Origin: Acidithiobacillus ferridurans
GTDB lineage: Bacteria > Pseudomonadota > Gammaproteobacteria > Acidithiobacillales > Acidithiobacillaceae
Direction of reading: 5' to 3'
DNA: 64,000 nt
Assembly (NCBI RefSeq): GCF_003966655.1
Contig: NZ_AP018795.1
Span: 1,454,001-1,518,000 of the forward strand
Part shown: positions 39,665 to 48,146 of the stretch, one piece after another
Numbering within the stretch: the first letter of the stretch is position 1
Layout: every line of letters starts with the position of its first letter
Made by a program: the position numbers and the translations under genes
The notes under the pieces: model-generated
Databases searched by the model: none
What the model saw: only the letters and a program-made list of their open reading frames with translations
Told to the model about the DNA's origin: nothing

Positions 39665-39734
39665 ACGCAGTTTACACGGCTAGTTGATTGTCATTAAATG
39701 GGAATCGGTGGTGTCCGGGAATAGGGAGCGAAGA

Positions 39735-40160
39735 GTGGAAGCACGCGTACAATGGATGGGTCCTGGGCAGATGAGCTTCGTTGCCGACGCCGACAGTGGC
39801 CATGCCTTGGTCATGGATGGCGCCGCCGAGATCGGCGGACGTAATCTCGGCCCGCGCCCCATGGAGCTCCTGCTGATGGGTCTGGGCGGATGCTCCAGTA
39901 TCGATGTGGTGATGATCCTTCAGAAGTCCCGGCAGGATATCCGCAGCTGTGTGGTGGAGTTGGCGGCCCAGCGGGCGGAGCAGGACCCGAAGGTGTTCAC
40001 CGGGATTCATCTGCATTTTGTGGTATCCGGCAAGGCGCTTGATCCCAAGCGGGTAAGCCACGCCATCGGCCTATCCGCAGAAAAATATTGCTCGGCCAGC
40101 ATCATGTTGGGCAAAACTGCGGCGATCACCCACGACTATGAGATTCGAGAAGAATGCTGA
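39735..40160 (+). CDS. OsmC-family protein
   Basis: 141 residues from GTG 39735 with GGGAG seven bases upstream; an earlier in-frame ATG at 39684 has no RBS. The two redox Cys of OsmC/Ohr folds are in MGLGGCSSIDVVMIL and LSAEKYCSASIML, about 62 residues apart. Members reduce organic peroxides; this subgroup (YhfA-like) is less well defined. Its 3' end sits beside an Rrf2-type regulator, suggesting redox-responsive expression. Confidence 0.87.
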   Translation: MEARVQWMGPGQMSFVADADSGHALVMDGAAEIGGRNLGPRPMELLLMGLGGCSSIDVVMILQKSRQDIRSCVVELAAQRAEQDPKVFTGIHLHFVVSGKALDPKRVSHAIGLSAEKYCSASIMLGKTAAITHDYEIREEC

Positions 40161-40170
40161 GGATGCCTCC

Positions 40171-40659
40171 ATGCTACTGAGTAAAACCAGCGAATACGCC
40201 TTACAGGCCCTGATCTACCTCGCGGCACAGCCATCCGGGCAGCCGGTGCTGAGTCGGGACATATCCGATTACCTACACGTCCCGGCCCAGTATCTGGCGA
40301 AGATCCTGCAGGATCTGGCCAAGCGCGGGGTGCTCGATTCCTTCAAGGGCCGCGGCGGCGGCTTTGTCCTGCGCCCCGGAGCAGGACAGATGAACATCCT
40401 CGACATCATCGAGATCGTGGAAGGGCAGGCGTTTGGTCAGGGCTGCGTACTCGGCCTCAAGGCGTGCGCGGATGAAACCGCCTGCCCCGTGCATACCCAG
40501 TGGAAGCCGCTCAAGGCCGAGGTGATCGACCTGCTCGGCAGACAGACCATCGCCAGCATGGCGGAGGCCGTAATGGCCGGTCGTTACCGCATCCACTTGG
40601 CGGGTGGGGACCACTTGCATATCCGCCCGGCGCCGACATCCGGCAGTGATTTTTCCTGA
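40171..40659 (+). CDS. Rrf2-family Fe-S transcriptional regulator
   Basis: 162 residues from ATG 40171; the in-frame start at 40138 lies inside the previous gene. The winged helix has LLSKTSEYALQALIYLA, VPAQYLAKILQDLAKRG and KGRGGGFVL. Three Cys in GQGCVLGLKACADETACP match the cluster ligands of IscR/NsrR-type proteins. It probably senses iron-sulfur status, nitric oxide or redox and may control the adjacent OsmC gene; targets are unknown. Confidence 0.88.
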   Translation: MLLSKTSEYALQALIYLAAQPSGQPVLSRDISDYLHVPAQYLAKILQDLAKRGVLDSFKGRGGGFVLRPGAGQMNILDIIEIVEGQAFGQGCVLGLKACADETACPVHTQWKPLKAEVIDLLGRQTIASMAEAVMAGRYRIHLAGGDHLHIRPAPTSGSDFS

Positions 40660-40663
40660 GCCG

Positions 40664-41290
40664 TCAGACCCACAGCGCCCCCCGCGTCAGAACCTTGGAA
40701 AAAACCCCCATCGCCAGGCGGATGGGCATGGGGAGTTTTTCCGCGCCCAGTTCTTCCGCTTTTGCGGCATGCCCGACTTCGTCATCGCGCATCTGCGCCA
40801 CGATGGCGCGACTGCGGCCATCGTCGGCAGGGAGTTCATCCAGATGGCTGTTGAGATGTTCTTCCACCTGATTTTCTACCGCAACGACCAGGCCAAGATT
40901 GCTGGCGCGGCCACGCCGGGCGGCGAGAAAACCCATGCTCCAGCCCGCGCCGTACCAGAGCGGAGCGAGCAGACTCGGGCGGCTGTCCAACTCCCTCAGG
41001 CGGGCTTCACACCAGCGCAGATGGTCTTCTTCCTCGGTGCGCGCGCGCTGTAGTTGCTCCTGTAATTCAGGGTCATCGGTGCCGGTTGCCTGGCCGGTAT
41101 AGAGTGCCTGCGCCATGATCTCACCCGCATGGTTGACCCGCATCATGCGCCCGGCCCGCTGTCGCTCCCAGGGGCGCAGGAGGGTATCGGGAATATCCCT
41201 GGCCGGATAGGGTCGATCACTGCCCACCTGCTGTCCGGTCAGGGTACGCAAGGCGTTATCGATATTGGCAATGACTTGATCGCTGAACAT
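40664..41290 (-). CDS. coq7: Coq7-type demethoxyubiquinone hydroxylase
   Basis: 208 residues with the diiron four-helix motifs MRVNHAGEIMAQALYTGQ, TEEEDHLRWCEARL, VENQVEEHLNSHLDEL and MRDDEVGHAAKAEELGA. It hydroxylates the quinone ring late in ubiquinone synthesis, using O2, consistent with an aerobic respiring host. Convergent with the Rrf2 gene, divergent from the ferredoxin gene. Confidence 0.93.
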   Translation of the reverse strand: MFSDQVIANIDNALRTLTGQQVGSDRPYPARDIPDTLLRPWERQRAGRMMRVNHAGEIMAQALYTGQATGTDDPELQEQLQRARTEEEDHLRWCEARLRELDSRPSLLAPLWYGAGWSMGFLAARRGRASNLGLVVAVENQVEEHLNSHLDELPADDGRSRAIVAQMRDDEVGHAAKAEELGAEKLPMPIRLAMGVFSKVLTRGALWV

Positions 41291-41362
41291 GACACCTCCG
41301 CACGCTGTCAGTAAGGGTTAATTAGGGTATGATGTCCTTCTATGGATAGAGGGTCAACGCTT

Positions 41363-41680
41363 ATGGAAGGTGCTTTTTATCAACGGCATCTGTTCGTTTG
41401 CCTGAATCAGCGCGAGAACGGTGAGCGTGCCTGCAATAACAGCGGCATTGCCGAAGAGGTGTTTCATGTGGCTAAGCAGCACGCCAAAGCGCTCGGCATT
41501 CACGGTAAAAAACAGGTACGCGTCAACCGCTGCGGCTGTCTGGGGCGCTGTGATGAGGGCCCGGTTGCCGTAGTCTACCCAGACGCCGTCTGGTACACCT
41601 ACGTGGATGCCGACGATATTCGCGAGATCGTCGAGTCTCACCTGCGCGACGGCATACCCGTCGAACGGTTGCGGATCTGA
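41363..41680 (+). CDS. thioredoxin-like [2Fe-2S] ferredoxin-domain protein
   Basis: 105 residues from ATG 41363 (GAGGG nine bases upstream; ATG 41342 has no RBS). Four Cys sit as expected for the thioredoxin-fold 2Fe-2S family: HLFVCLNQ and RACNNSG in the first loop, then NRCGCLGRCDEGP. Such small proteins act as soluble electron carriers. Its stop overlaps the next start (TGATG), tying it to the hydrolase gene. Confidence 0.85.
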   Translation: MEGAFYQRHLFVCLNQRENGERACNNSGIAEEVFHVAKQHAKALGIHGKKQVRVNRCGCLGRCDEGPVAVVYPDAVWYTYVDADDIREIVESHLRDGIPVERLRI

Positions 41681-42408
41681 TGCTGCCTATCGACCGGAGT
41701 CACCTCTATGACGGCGGCGAACTGGCCAGCCTGGAATGTGTAGGCCAGCGGGTCATCATTCCGGGTCCGGCGGGTCCGCTGGAAGGCATTACCGATTGCC
41801 CCGACAAAGAGACGCGCGGCGCGGTGGCGGTCATTCTCCATCCGCACCCCCTTTATGGCGGCACACTCCACAACAAGGTAGTGCATTATCTGAGCAGGAC
41901 CTGCAATCAATTGGGTATCCCCTCGCTACGTTTCAATTTTCGCGGAGTCGGCGAGAGCGGCGGCGTCTATGATGATGGTCGTGGTGAAACCGAGGATTGC
42001 CTGGCGGTGCTCGACTGGGTGCAGGAGCGCCGCCCCGGTTTCGACATCTGGCTGGCCGGATTTTCCTTCGGAGCCTATGTGGCCTACCGCAGCGTGCATC
42101 GCCATCCGCGCATCCGCCGTCTGCTGACCGTCGCCCCGCCCGTCAATCTTTTTGATTTCACGGTGCTGCCGGCACCTTCCTGCCCGTGGACCCTGATTCA
42201 GGGCGAACTGGACGAACTGGTGCCCGCCACGAGCGTAGAAAACTGGGTTGATACACTGCCCGTCCAGCCCAGGCAAATTTTGCTTCCCGCGGACCACTTC
42301 TTTCATGGTCAGCTCAATGCGCTGCGAGCGGCACTGTTGGCGTCCCTCAGTGAAGAAGCAAGCGAGATGGGAGTCAGCAGCCCCTGTCGTGAAGCCAGCT
42401 TTTCTTGA
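41680..42408 (+). CDS. alpha/beta hydrolase
   Basis: 242 residues. VILHPHPLYGGTLHNKVV (oxyanion HPHP), FRGVGESGGVYDDGRGETED, nucleophile Ser in LAGFSFGAYVAYR, an acid loop near LIQGELDELVP and a catalytic His in PADHFFHGQLN form a complete triad. This is the soluble YuaR/COG2945-like subgroup; substrate unknown. Its end overlaps the ABC ATPase start, suggesting a joint transcript. Confidence 0.87.
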   Translation: MLPIDRSHLYDGGELASLECVGQRVIIPGPAGPLEGITDCPDKETRGAVAVILHPHPLYGGTLHNKVVHYLSRTCNQLGIPSLRFNFRGVGESGGVYDDGRGETEDCLAVLDWVQERRPGFDIWLAGFSFGAYVAYRSVHRHPRIRRLLTVAPPVNLFDFTVLPAPSCPWTLIQGELDELVPATSVENWVDTLPVQPRQILLPADHFFHGQLNALRAALLASLSEEASEMGVSSPCREASFS

Positions 42409-43318
42409 ACTACGGGCGCTGCATAAGCGCTATGGCGGGCGCGAGGTGCTGCGCGGGGTAGACCTCGCCGTCGCCGCCGGAGAATGCTTCGCCCTGGTCG
42501 GCCCCAACGGGGCGGGTAAAAGCACTACGGTACGGGCGATCCAGGGGCTGACGCCCACCGATGGCGGAGAGGTTCGCATCGATGGCCGGACGCTCGCGGA
42601 AATGGGGCGCACGGCGCGGACAGGCATGGGGGTGGTGCCCCAGACCGACAACTTGGACCCCGATTTTACCGTTCAGGAAAACCTCTGGACCTACGGCCGC
42701 TACTTCGGCCTGCCGAAAGCGCTGATTCGCCAGCGCAGCGCCGAGTTACTGGAGTTCATGGCCCTCAGCGGCTACGCCGCGCAACCGATCCACTCTTTGT
42801 CAGGCGGCATGCAACGCCGCCTGACCATTGCCCGCGCCCTGATCAACGCCCCCAAGTTGTTGCTGCTGGACGAGCCCACCACCGGACTCGACCCCCAGGC
42901 CCGCCATCTCATCTGGCAGCGTCTGCGCGAATTGCGGCGACAGGGCACCACCCTGCTCCTGACCACGCATTATATGGATGAAGCGGAACGTCTGGCGGAT
43001 CGGGTCGGGATCATCGACCATGGCCGGATTCTGGCGGAAGACAGTCCACGCGGGCTGATCGCCACCCATATCCCCGGGGGCGTCGTCGAATTGCGCCGGG
43101 TGGACGGTGAGCCGCCGGACCCGCAGGATCTGCATCGCCAGTGGGTGAGCCTCAGTGAGCGCGTGGGCGACACCCTGATCTGCTACGGGTCGGATCTAAG
43201 TCCGCTGCTGGCGCACTTTGGCGATGATCCGGCCTATCGCTGGATACAGCGTCCCGCCAGTCTGGAGGATGTGTTCCTGCGCCTGACGGGACGCGATCTG
43301 CGGGAGGAAACCGAATAA
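42389..43318 (+). CDS. ABC exporter ATP-binding protein (NodI-like)
   Basis: 309 residues from GTG 42389. Walker A GPNGAGKSTTV, Q-loop VVPQTDNLDPDFTVQENL, signature LSGGMQRRLTIARAL, Walker B KLLLLDEPTTGLDPQAR and switch His in LLTTHYMDEAERLADRV are intact. The C-terminal extension resembles NodI/CcmA-type ATPases that pair with ABC-2 permeases. The permease start overlaps its stop (TAATG). Confidence 0.92.
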   Translation: MKPAFLELRALHKRYGGREVLRGVDLAVAAGECFALVGPNGAGKSTTVRAIQGLTPTDGGEVRIDGRTLAEMGRTARTGMGVVPQTDNLDPDFTVQENLWTYGRYFGLPKALIRQRSAELLEFMALSGYAAQPIHSLSGGMQRRLTIARALINAPKLLLLDEPTTGLDPQARHLIWQRLRELRRQGTTLLLTTHYMDEAERLADRVGIIDHGRILAEDSPRGLIATHIPGGVVELRRVDGEPPDPQDLHRQWVSLSERVGDTLICYGSDLSPLLAHFGDDPAYRWIQRPASLEDVFLRLTGRDLREETE

Positions 43319-44094
43319 TGCCGATACGCGACGCCTTGCCAGGGGCTGGGGCGCTGGCTGTCCTGCAGCGCAACTTCGGTGTCTGGCGCAAGTTGCTGGT
43401 GCCGAGCCTGCTTGGCAACTTCGGCGACCCGCTTCTTTACCTGCTGGCGCTGGGTTACGGTCTGGGGCACTTCGTCGGGCGGATGGACGGAATGCCCTAT
43501 ATCACCTTCATCGCCTCCGGCATCGTCGCCAGCAGCGTGATGAACACCGCCAGCTTCGAGGGCCTATATTCGGCCTTTACCCGGATGAGCGCCCAGCACA
43601 CTTACGCAGCGATGCTGGCCACTCCCTTGCGGGTCAGCGACATCCTCGCCGGTGAGGTGGCCTGGTGCGCCGTCAAAGGCCTGATCAGTGCCGTGGCCAT
43701 TATCATCGTCGCCAGCCTTTTTGGCGCCATACAGGGCCCCTGGGTGATCCTGGCGCTGCCGGTCATTTTGCTCGCGGGGCTGAGCTTCGGCGGGGTGGCG
43801 CTGGTCATCACGGCACTGGCACGCAGTTATGATTTCTTCATGTATTATTTCACTCTGGCGGTGACGCCGATGTTTCTCTTTTGCGGCGTTTTCTACCCCA
43901 TCCAATCGCTGCCGCCCTTCGCTCAGGACATTGCCGGGGTGCTGCCGCTGACCCATGCGGTGGCCCTGCTGCGACCGCTGCTGACCGGGCATCTGCCCCA
44001 TGAGGTGCTGTACCACACGGGCGTGCTGCTGCTGTACACCCTGGTGGCCTATGTGCTTGGGTGGCGTCTGCTCAGTCGCCGGTTGCTGCGCTGA
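43318..44094 (+). CDS. ABC-2 type permease (NodJ-like)
   Basis: 258 residues with about six membrane helices, among them LLGNFGDPLLYLLALGYGLG, YITFIASGIVASSVMNTASF, WVILALPVILLAGLSFGGV and YYFTLAVTPMFLFCGVFYP; FPIQSLP-like and LPLTHAVALLRPL segments are typical of NodJ. With the ATPase before it, it forms a complete exporter. NodIJ homologues outside rhizobia export unknown lipids or glycans. Confidence 0.9.
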   Translation: MPIRDALPGAGALAVLQRNFGVWRKLLVPSLLGNFGDPLLYLLALGYGLGHFVGRMDGMPYITFIASGIVASSVMNTASFEGLYSAFTRMSAQHTYAAMLATPLRVSDILAGEVAWCAVKGLISAVAIIIVASLFGAIQGPWVILALPVILLAGLSFGGVALVITALARSYDFFMYYFTLAVTPMFLFCGVFYPIQSLPPFAQDIAGVLPLTHAVALLRPLLTGHLPHEVLYHTGVLLLYTLVAYVLGWRLLSRRLLR

Positions 44095-44123
44095 CGATGA
44101 ATGGGCGAATTGCCGCGTCGCTC

Positions 44124-44152
44124 TTGACAGGCACGCAGGTTAGGGCTTTAAT
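44124..44152 (+). promoter_or_regulatory. sigma70-type promoter of tRNA-Met
   Basis: TTGACA (44124-44129), 17 bases, TTTAAT (44147-44152), ending 11 bases before the tRNA. The -35 box is perfect and the -10 box has one mismatch. Confidence 0.75.
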
Positions 44153-44163
44153 TTGCGCCTCAC

Positions 44164-44240
44164 GGCGCTTTAGCTCAGCTGGTTAGAGCAGCGGAATCAT
44201 AATCCGCGTGTCCGGGGTTCGAGTCCCTGAAGCGCCACCA
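44164..44240 (+). tRNA. tRNA-Met (CAT anticodon), CCA encoded
   Basis: A complete 77-base cloverleaf: acceptor GGCGCTT pairs with AAGCGCC, D arm TAGCTCAGCTGGTTAGAGCA, anticodon arm GCGGA-ATCATAA-TCCGC, T arm with GGTTCGAGTCC, discriminator A and encoded CCA. CAT could also mark a lysidine-modified Ile tRNA, but the anticodon stem resembles proteobacterial elongator Met tRNAs. The accessory region starts just downstream, so the tRNA is a candidate island insertion point. Confidence 0.93.
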
Positions 44241-44248
44241 AATAAATC

Positions 44249-44281
44249 AACCACTTGGCTTAAATTGCTAGGTGGTTTTTT
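44249..44281 (+). terminator. intrinsic terminator after tRNA-Met
   Basis: AACCAC (44249-44254) pairs with GTGGTT (44272-44277), with partial further pairing of TTGG and CTAG, and the stem runs into six T residues. Confidence 0.75.
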
Positions 44282-44427
44282 GCGTCCAAGCTTAACTTCG
44301 CCAATGGCAGGCCAGACCCCTTGCAAAGATGTCTCTGGCATCCATCAGAGGCAAAGACATTGCCGCCGTTGTAAGGGATATGGAAGCCCTACAGAACCAT
44401 TTTCACAGGGAATCTTGAGGCGTTAAA

Positions 44428-44781
44428 ATGACCAACGTAGCCAACCCCGTCCTCATCCTCACCATCAACGACTGCCCCGGCATGCGCGTGGTCCGGGTCA
44501 TTGGGCCGGTCTACGGCACGGGTGTCCGATCCCGCAACATCATCGGTAATCTTCTCGGTGGTGTCCGTGCCATCTTTGGCGGCAAGCAGGCGGGGTATCT
44601 CAAGATGATTGCCCAGACCCGCGATGATGCGCTGGAACAACTGGCCGAGCATGCTCGATCCTTGGGGGCCAATGCGATTCTTGGCATGCGCTTCGATTCC
44701 GGTGAGTTTGACGCTGGGCAGGGGCAGGCCATGAATGAGGTCACGGCTTATGGAACGGCGGTGGTGGTGGAACCTCAGTAA
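44428..44781 (+). CDS. YbjQ/UPF0145-family protein
   Basis: 117 residues with RVIGPVYGTGVRSRN, KMIAQTRDDALEQLAEHARS and GANAILGMRFDSGE followed by NEVTAYGTAVVVE, the standard UPF0145 layout. The family forms small pentameric barrels of unknown function. The start follows a CTTGAGG box. It lies between the tRNA and the accessory genes and looks like a core gene. Confidence 0.85.
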   Translation: MTNVANPVLILTINDCPGMRVVRVIGPVYGTGVRSRNIIGNLLGGVRAIFGGKQAGYLKMIAQTRDDALEQLAEHARSLGANAILGMRFDSGEFDAGQGQAMNEVTAYGTAVVVEPQ

Positions 44782-45172
44782 CCGGCCATTTCCCGATGTC
44801 TATAGAGCTTTTTTCAATTATCTCACTGATATAACGTCTGGCTACGTCGACCAGAAATAACTGTATGGGTGTTGCAAGCGTAAACAGACATTCCCACTGG
44901 GAACAGGAACGAGTAGTACCGGCCAAGAGCTGTCGGTCGAGGCTGCTTGTTGAAGGGCAGGTACAGACTGATACTACTCGTTCGCAACTTGGAGGTGAAT
45001 GGCCGCTCCCGCTGCGATCCTGTCATTATGTGGTGCATATTGATTGCTCAACGTGCAAGATCGCCCCGCAGGCGGCTCAGCCAGACACCCTGACCAGCGG
45101 CGATTTAACGCAAGCGCGGTACGCGCCACACTCCGATTTACCCGCAAAAACCACCGCCTTGCAGACGGCTCG
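44782..45172. other. 391-base gap without a supported gene
   Basis: No frame has both an RBS and protein-like content. A 10-base inverted repeat (ACGAGTAGTA at 44909-44918 with its complement at 44972-44981) encloses 53 bases and is too loose to call a terminator. This is the point where the core-like sequence gives way to accessory genes. Confidence 0.45.
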
Positions 45173-45349
45173 TTACTGTGTAATACCTTTGATGAGATCC
45201 TTTACCTTCGTTTCCGCATCAGCTAACGATGTATGATCGCTGAGGAATCCATAGGGACCAAAAATTTCCCAATGAATCCGCCCATCCTTTTCAATGACCT
45301 CTTGGATTTGATAAGGATCGGTTGTCTGTACAATCTTGCGCCGTGTCAT
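45173..45349 (-). CDS. 58-residue protein following a TumE/TumA-type pair
   Basis: ATG at 45349 behind AAAGGA, 22 bases after the stop of the HTH gene, in the same direction. The protein starts MTRRKIVQTTDPYQIQEVIE and has a central WEIFGPYGFLSDHTSLADAE, ending with a short charged helix. It is compact, acidic/basic balanced and free of low complexity, so it is probably real. No family recognised; by position it may be a third member of the toxin-antitoxin unit or simply the next island gene. Confidence 0.6.
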   Translation of the reverse strand: MTRRKIVQTTDPYQIQEVIEKDGRIHWEIFGPYGFLSDHTSLADAETKVKDLIKGITQ

Positions 45350-45370
45350 ATTCCTTTCTCCAGCACCGCG

Positions 45371-45727
45371 TTATCCCGCCTTGCGCAAGTGCATATCCAG
45401 ATGAATGTCGGTGAACGGGCAGCACACCCCGCCGTTGGCCGTGCGTTCTATCAGTCCGAGTTCGGCGAGTACCCGCACGTCATCGTGTACGCGACGCACA
45501 TCCCGGCCTACCCGCCGGGCCAGCTCCCGGATGGACACTTCCCCTGCACTCATGATCTGGCGCACCAGAGACCATCGCAGCGCAGTCAGTCGGCCCAGGA
45601 ACACATCCGGCGATTCAAAGTTCAGGGTTTCCCCCTGGTAGGTTTCAGCCTGCGCGGCTTTACCGGCAGCGCGTAGGGCTGCTTTCCAGTCCGGTTGTAC
45701 GGTAATGGTCAGTGTTCGCATTTCCAT
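45371..45727 (-). CDS. HTH antitoxin/regulator of TumE-type toxin-antitoxin pair
   Basis: 118 residues. The N-terminal strand MEMRTLTITVQPDW is followed by a helical linker and a winged helix (SLVRQIMSAGEVSIRELARR, VRRVHDDVRVLAELGLIER), ending in a beta-wing. This is the HVO_A0114-like regulator commonly coded next to TumE/DUF6516 toxins. It overlaps the toxin gene by 19 bases and would repress the operon and neutralise the toxin. Confidence 0.75.
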   Translation of the reverse strand: MEMRTLTITVQPDWKAALRAAGKAAQAETYQGETLNFESPDVFLGRLTALRWSLVRQIMSAGEVSIRELARRVGRDVRRVHDDVRVLAELGLIERTANGGVCCPFTDIHLDMHLRKAG

Positions 45728-45996
45728 TGTTCCACCTCCGCGATGAAATCCTCCATCAACTGTTCCACACTGGTGAACGTATATTCATTTTCCTCGCCGG
45801 TGACGTGACGATGGTCGCCCTTGCCGGGCTCGTTGTCATAGCCGATGACCCTTGTGCCGTTGACCACGTAGACCAGCCGGTACTTGAAGCAGTGCCCACA
45901 TGGCAGCACAGGCTTCGGTACGCGCCACACCACCATCTCCATGAGATCGCCATTCGGCGCAACATCCTTGAAGCTGGTGATCAGGGTAGCTTTCAT
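45709..45996 (-). CDS. TumE-like toxin (DUF6516 type)
   Basis: 95 residues from ATG 45996; an upstream start at 46044 adds an unrelated leader. The pattern MEMVVWRVP, HCFKYRLVYVVNGTRVIGYD, EPGKGDHRHV, EEYTFTS-like and EQLMEDFIAEVEQW is that of TumE-type proteins, proposed RNA-targeting toxins with the KGDHRH motif. The overlapping HTH gene follows. A complete pair, so potentially active. Confidence 0.75.
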   Translation of the reverse strand: MKATLITSFKDVAPNGDLMEMVVWRVPKPVLPCGHCFKYRLVYVVNGTRVIGYDNEPGKGDHRHVTGEENEYTFTSVEQLMEDFIAEVEQWKCEH

Positions 45997-46044
45997 GGAG
46001 GCTATCATGTAATCCCGTGGTAATGATGTCAATAATGACAACAC

Positions 46045-46587
46045 GCATGATCATGGTTCCAGGCCGTTGCGGTACATATGGAATGCACGGAAGATAGCTA
46101 TCTTCCGCTGCTGCCGCGACCTGATCCATTGGTCACGCCTTGGGTGAAACGACACCCCTCGTTTGACCGCTTTATGGCCGCCGTTTAGCCACTTACAAGG
46201 ATGGCCTTGCTCGCGGCGGCAGGTGGGTAAAGTACAAGAAAAAAGGCTATATGCAAAATCTGGTTGGAAACCTATGTCCTCGGTGTCCAAAACCCTGACA
46301 ATACTTGCTGCGCCATGGGTTGGAAGATGAATGTCTGTGAGGAGTGTGTGCGGAAGCTTTCTGGTTGGAGGGAGATGGTGTACAGTTTATGAAACTTTTA
46401 CCTAGACTCTCTCCGGTTAGATATCTCCTGTAGAGTTTTTTACCGAAGGGCTGGTCCAGACTGGAAGCGGACATTCATTATCCATGATCACAATTGCAGA
46501 ATTTAGTTTTTTTCATGACAGAAGAAACTCGTCACTAACCCCCCAAAGGAACGAGGTTTGCTTCAGTATGAATGGCCACGCCTTTGA
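46045..46587. other. 543-base gap without a supported gene
   Basis: Only short frames with odd composition are present (for example minus-strand frames at 46051-46290 and 46247-46474). I see no RBS-start combination, RNA gene or terminator I would defend. It separates the TumE unit from the GST gene. Confidence 0.45.
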
Positions 46588-47469
46588 TTATGGCTTGGCA
46601 TTTACGAGCTTATCTTGCGTGCGTAGATCAAAGTCACTCGCATCATGGCGTTCATGCAACTGGCTGGAAAGTTCGCCAACGATACGGTTGACTTTGATCC
46701 CGCGTTGTACCTCAGGGCGGGCGTAGATGTTGTCTGTCCAGCGCCGAACATTCGGGTAGTCCTTCACCGAAAGAAACTCCGCAGCATCGTACAGCCAGCC
46801 TTTAACCAAACCACCATACCAAGGCCAGATGGCCATATCAGCAATCGTATATTCGCTACCTACTATATATTCATTTTCCGAGAGCCGTTTATCGAGCACA
46901 TCAAGTTGTCGCTTGGCTTCCATAGCAAAACGATTGATTGCATATTCAATCTTTTCTGGGGCATAGGCGTAGAAATGACCGAATCCGCCACCCAGGTAAG
47001 GGGCGCTCCCCATCTGCCAGAATAGCCATGATAGGCACTCGGCGCGCCTACTTGGATCGGTAGGCAGGAACGCCGCAAATTTCTGTGCTAAATACAGCAT
47101 GATCGCACCAGACTCAAAAACCCGAATAGGCTGTGAACCGCTGTGATCCACGAGAGCTGGGATCTTGGAGTTCGGATTCACTGCTACAAAACCACTTCCA
47201 AATTGATCCCCGTCACGGATACTGATTAGCCACGCGTCGTATTCTGCACCGATATGACCCTGTGCTAACAACTCTTCTAGCAGGATTGTTACTTTTTGGC
47301 CATTGGGCGTCGCCAGAGAGTACAGTTGCAATGGGTGATGACCGACGGGGAGTTTTTTATCGTGGGTTGGTCCTGAAACGGGACGGTTGAGAAGCGTGAA
47401 GGCACTAGCTGCTTCAGTCTTGTTCCAGACCCAAATCTTAGGGGGCACGTAGTCCGTTGAATTGGTCAT
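46588..47469 (-). CDS. yghU: YghU-type glutathione S-transferase / disulfide reductase
   Basis: 293 residues. An N-terminal extension (YVPPKIWVWNK, NRPVSGPTHDKKLPVGHHPL) typical of YghU precedes the thioredoxin-fold domain (QLYSLATPNGQKVTILLEEL, NPNSKIPALVD, RVFESGAIMLYLA) and the all-helical GST domain (GGGFGHFYAYAPEKIEYAINRF, YTIADMAIWPWY). YghU homologues use two glutathiones and have disulfide-bond reductase activity. The ATG is preceded by GGAGAATC. It sits alone among mobile genes. Confidence 0.9.
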   Translation of the reverse strand: MTNSTDYVPPKIWVWNKTEAASAFTLLNRPVSGPTHDKKLPVGHHPLQLYSLATPNGQKVTILLEELLAQGHIGAEYDAWLISIRDGDQFGSGFVAVNPNSKIPALVDHSGSQPIRVFESGAIMLYLAQKFAAFLPTDPSRRAECLSWLFWQMGSAPYLGGGFGHFYAYAPEKIEYAINRFAMEAKRQLDVLDKRLSENEYIVGSEYTIADMAIWPWYGGLVKGWLYDAAEFLSVKDYPNVRRWTDNIYARPEVQRGIKVNRIVGELSSQLHERHDASDFDLRTQDKLVNAKP

Positions 47470-47644
47470 GAATGATTCTCCTTGGATTGAACCAGGTTAC
47501 AATTTAACCATACTCGGTCATCACAACAATCGGTTCAATGCAACCCATGCCCATCAAACTGACAGGTTGCCGCATCTCGCCTTTGACGTGCTCAAATTTG
47601 GCAACCATTCTTCTCTACTCAATCCCTTGTGTAAATTGAATTCA

Positions 47645-47684
47645 AGTTTCCAGAACATGATGATCAGTCCGCTGGACGACCGCT
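47645..47684 (+). repeat. 40-base repeat shared with the IS-end-like remnant at 8 kb
   Basis: Identical, in inverted orientation, to 8057-8096; seven more bases (CGCTGCA) match after two mismatches. In both places the repeat lies near a HigBA pair and an integron-type site. The three spaced boxes of the 8-kb copy are absent here. The rest of the gap 47470-47770 holds no supported gene. Confidence 0.7.
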
Positions 47685-47770
47685 TACGCTGCAATATAGC
47701 CTTTCAGCCCACCTGCCACAGAGTGTGGCAAACTCAACCTGCCGGAGTCGTTACCAGCGGATTCTGGTCG

Positions 47771-48130
47771 TTACGCCGCATGAACGTCGTATCGTTGAAT
47801 CTTATTGAGAACTGCCTGCATGGCGTGGCGCGTCACGGCGAGATCGTAATCGGTTTGCAGGCCCACCCAGAAACCGTCGCTCATCCCGAAAAACCGGGAC
47901 AGCCGCAGCCCGGTATCCGGGGTAACGGCCCGCTTTCCCATCACGATCTCCCCGATACGGCGCTGCGGGACGCCGATTTCCTTGGCTAGACGGTACTGGG
48001 TGATGCCCATCGGCTTCAGAAAGTCTTCCAGCAAGATCTCGCCGGGGTGAATGGGGGCAGACCGACCTTCGCGCAGATTCGCCACATCGGAAAAATCCAT
48101 CTTTTCGATCTCGTCCACACGAATGCTCAC
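47771..48130 (-). CDS. HigA-type antitoxin
   Basis: 119 residues from GTG 48130, seventeen bases after the toxin stop. PIHPGEILLEDFLKPMGITQ, YRLAKEIGVPQRRIGEIVMG, then TPDTGLRLSRFFGMSDGFWV form the VapI/HigA XRE fold. A longer frame to 48364 runs through the toxin gene and is a shadow. It should bind HigB and the operon promoter. Confidence 0.9.
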   Translation of the reverse strand: MSIRVDEIEKMDFSDVANLREGRSAPIHPGEILLEDFLKPMGITQYRLAKEIGVPQRRIGEIVMGKRAVTPDTGLRLSRFFGMSDGFWVGLQTDYDLAVTRHAMQAVLNKIQRYDVHAA

Positions 48131-48146
48131 GATATACCTCCATCCA

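Noticed and set aside
44164-44240. tRNA-Ile (lysidine-type) instead of tRNA-Met
   Set aside because: The anticodon alone is ambiguous, but the anticodon stem and acceptor fit elongator Met tRNAs better; not fully excluded.
44909-44981. Inverted repeat as a terminator or IS end
   Set aside because: Only 10 base pairs with a 53-base loop and no T run; could be chance.
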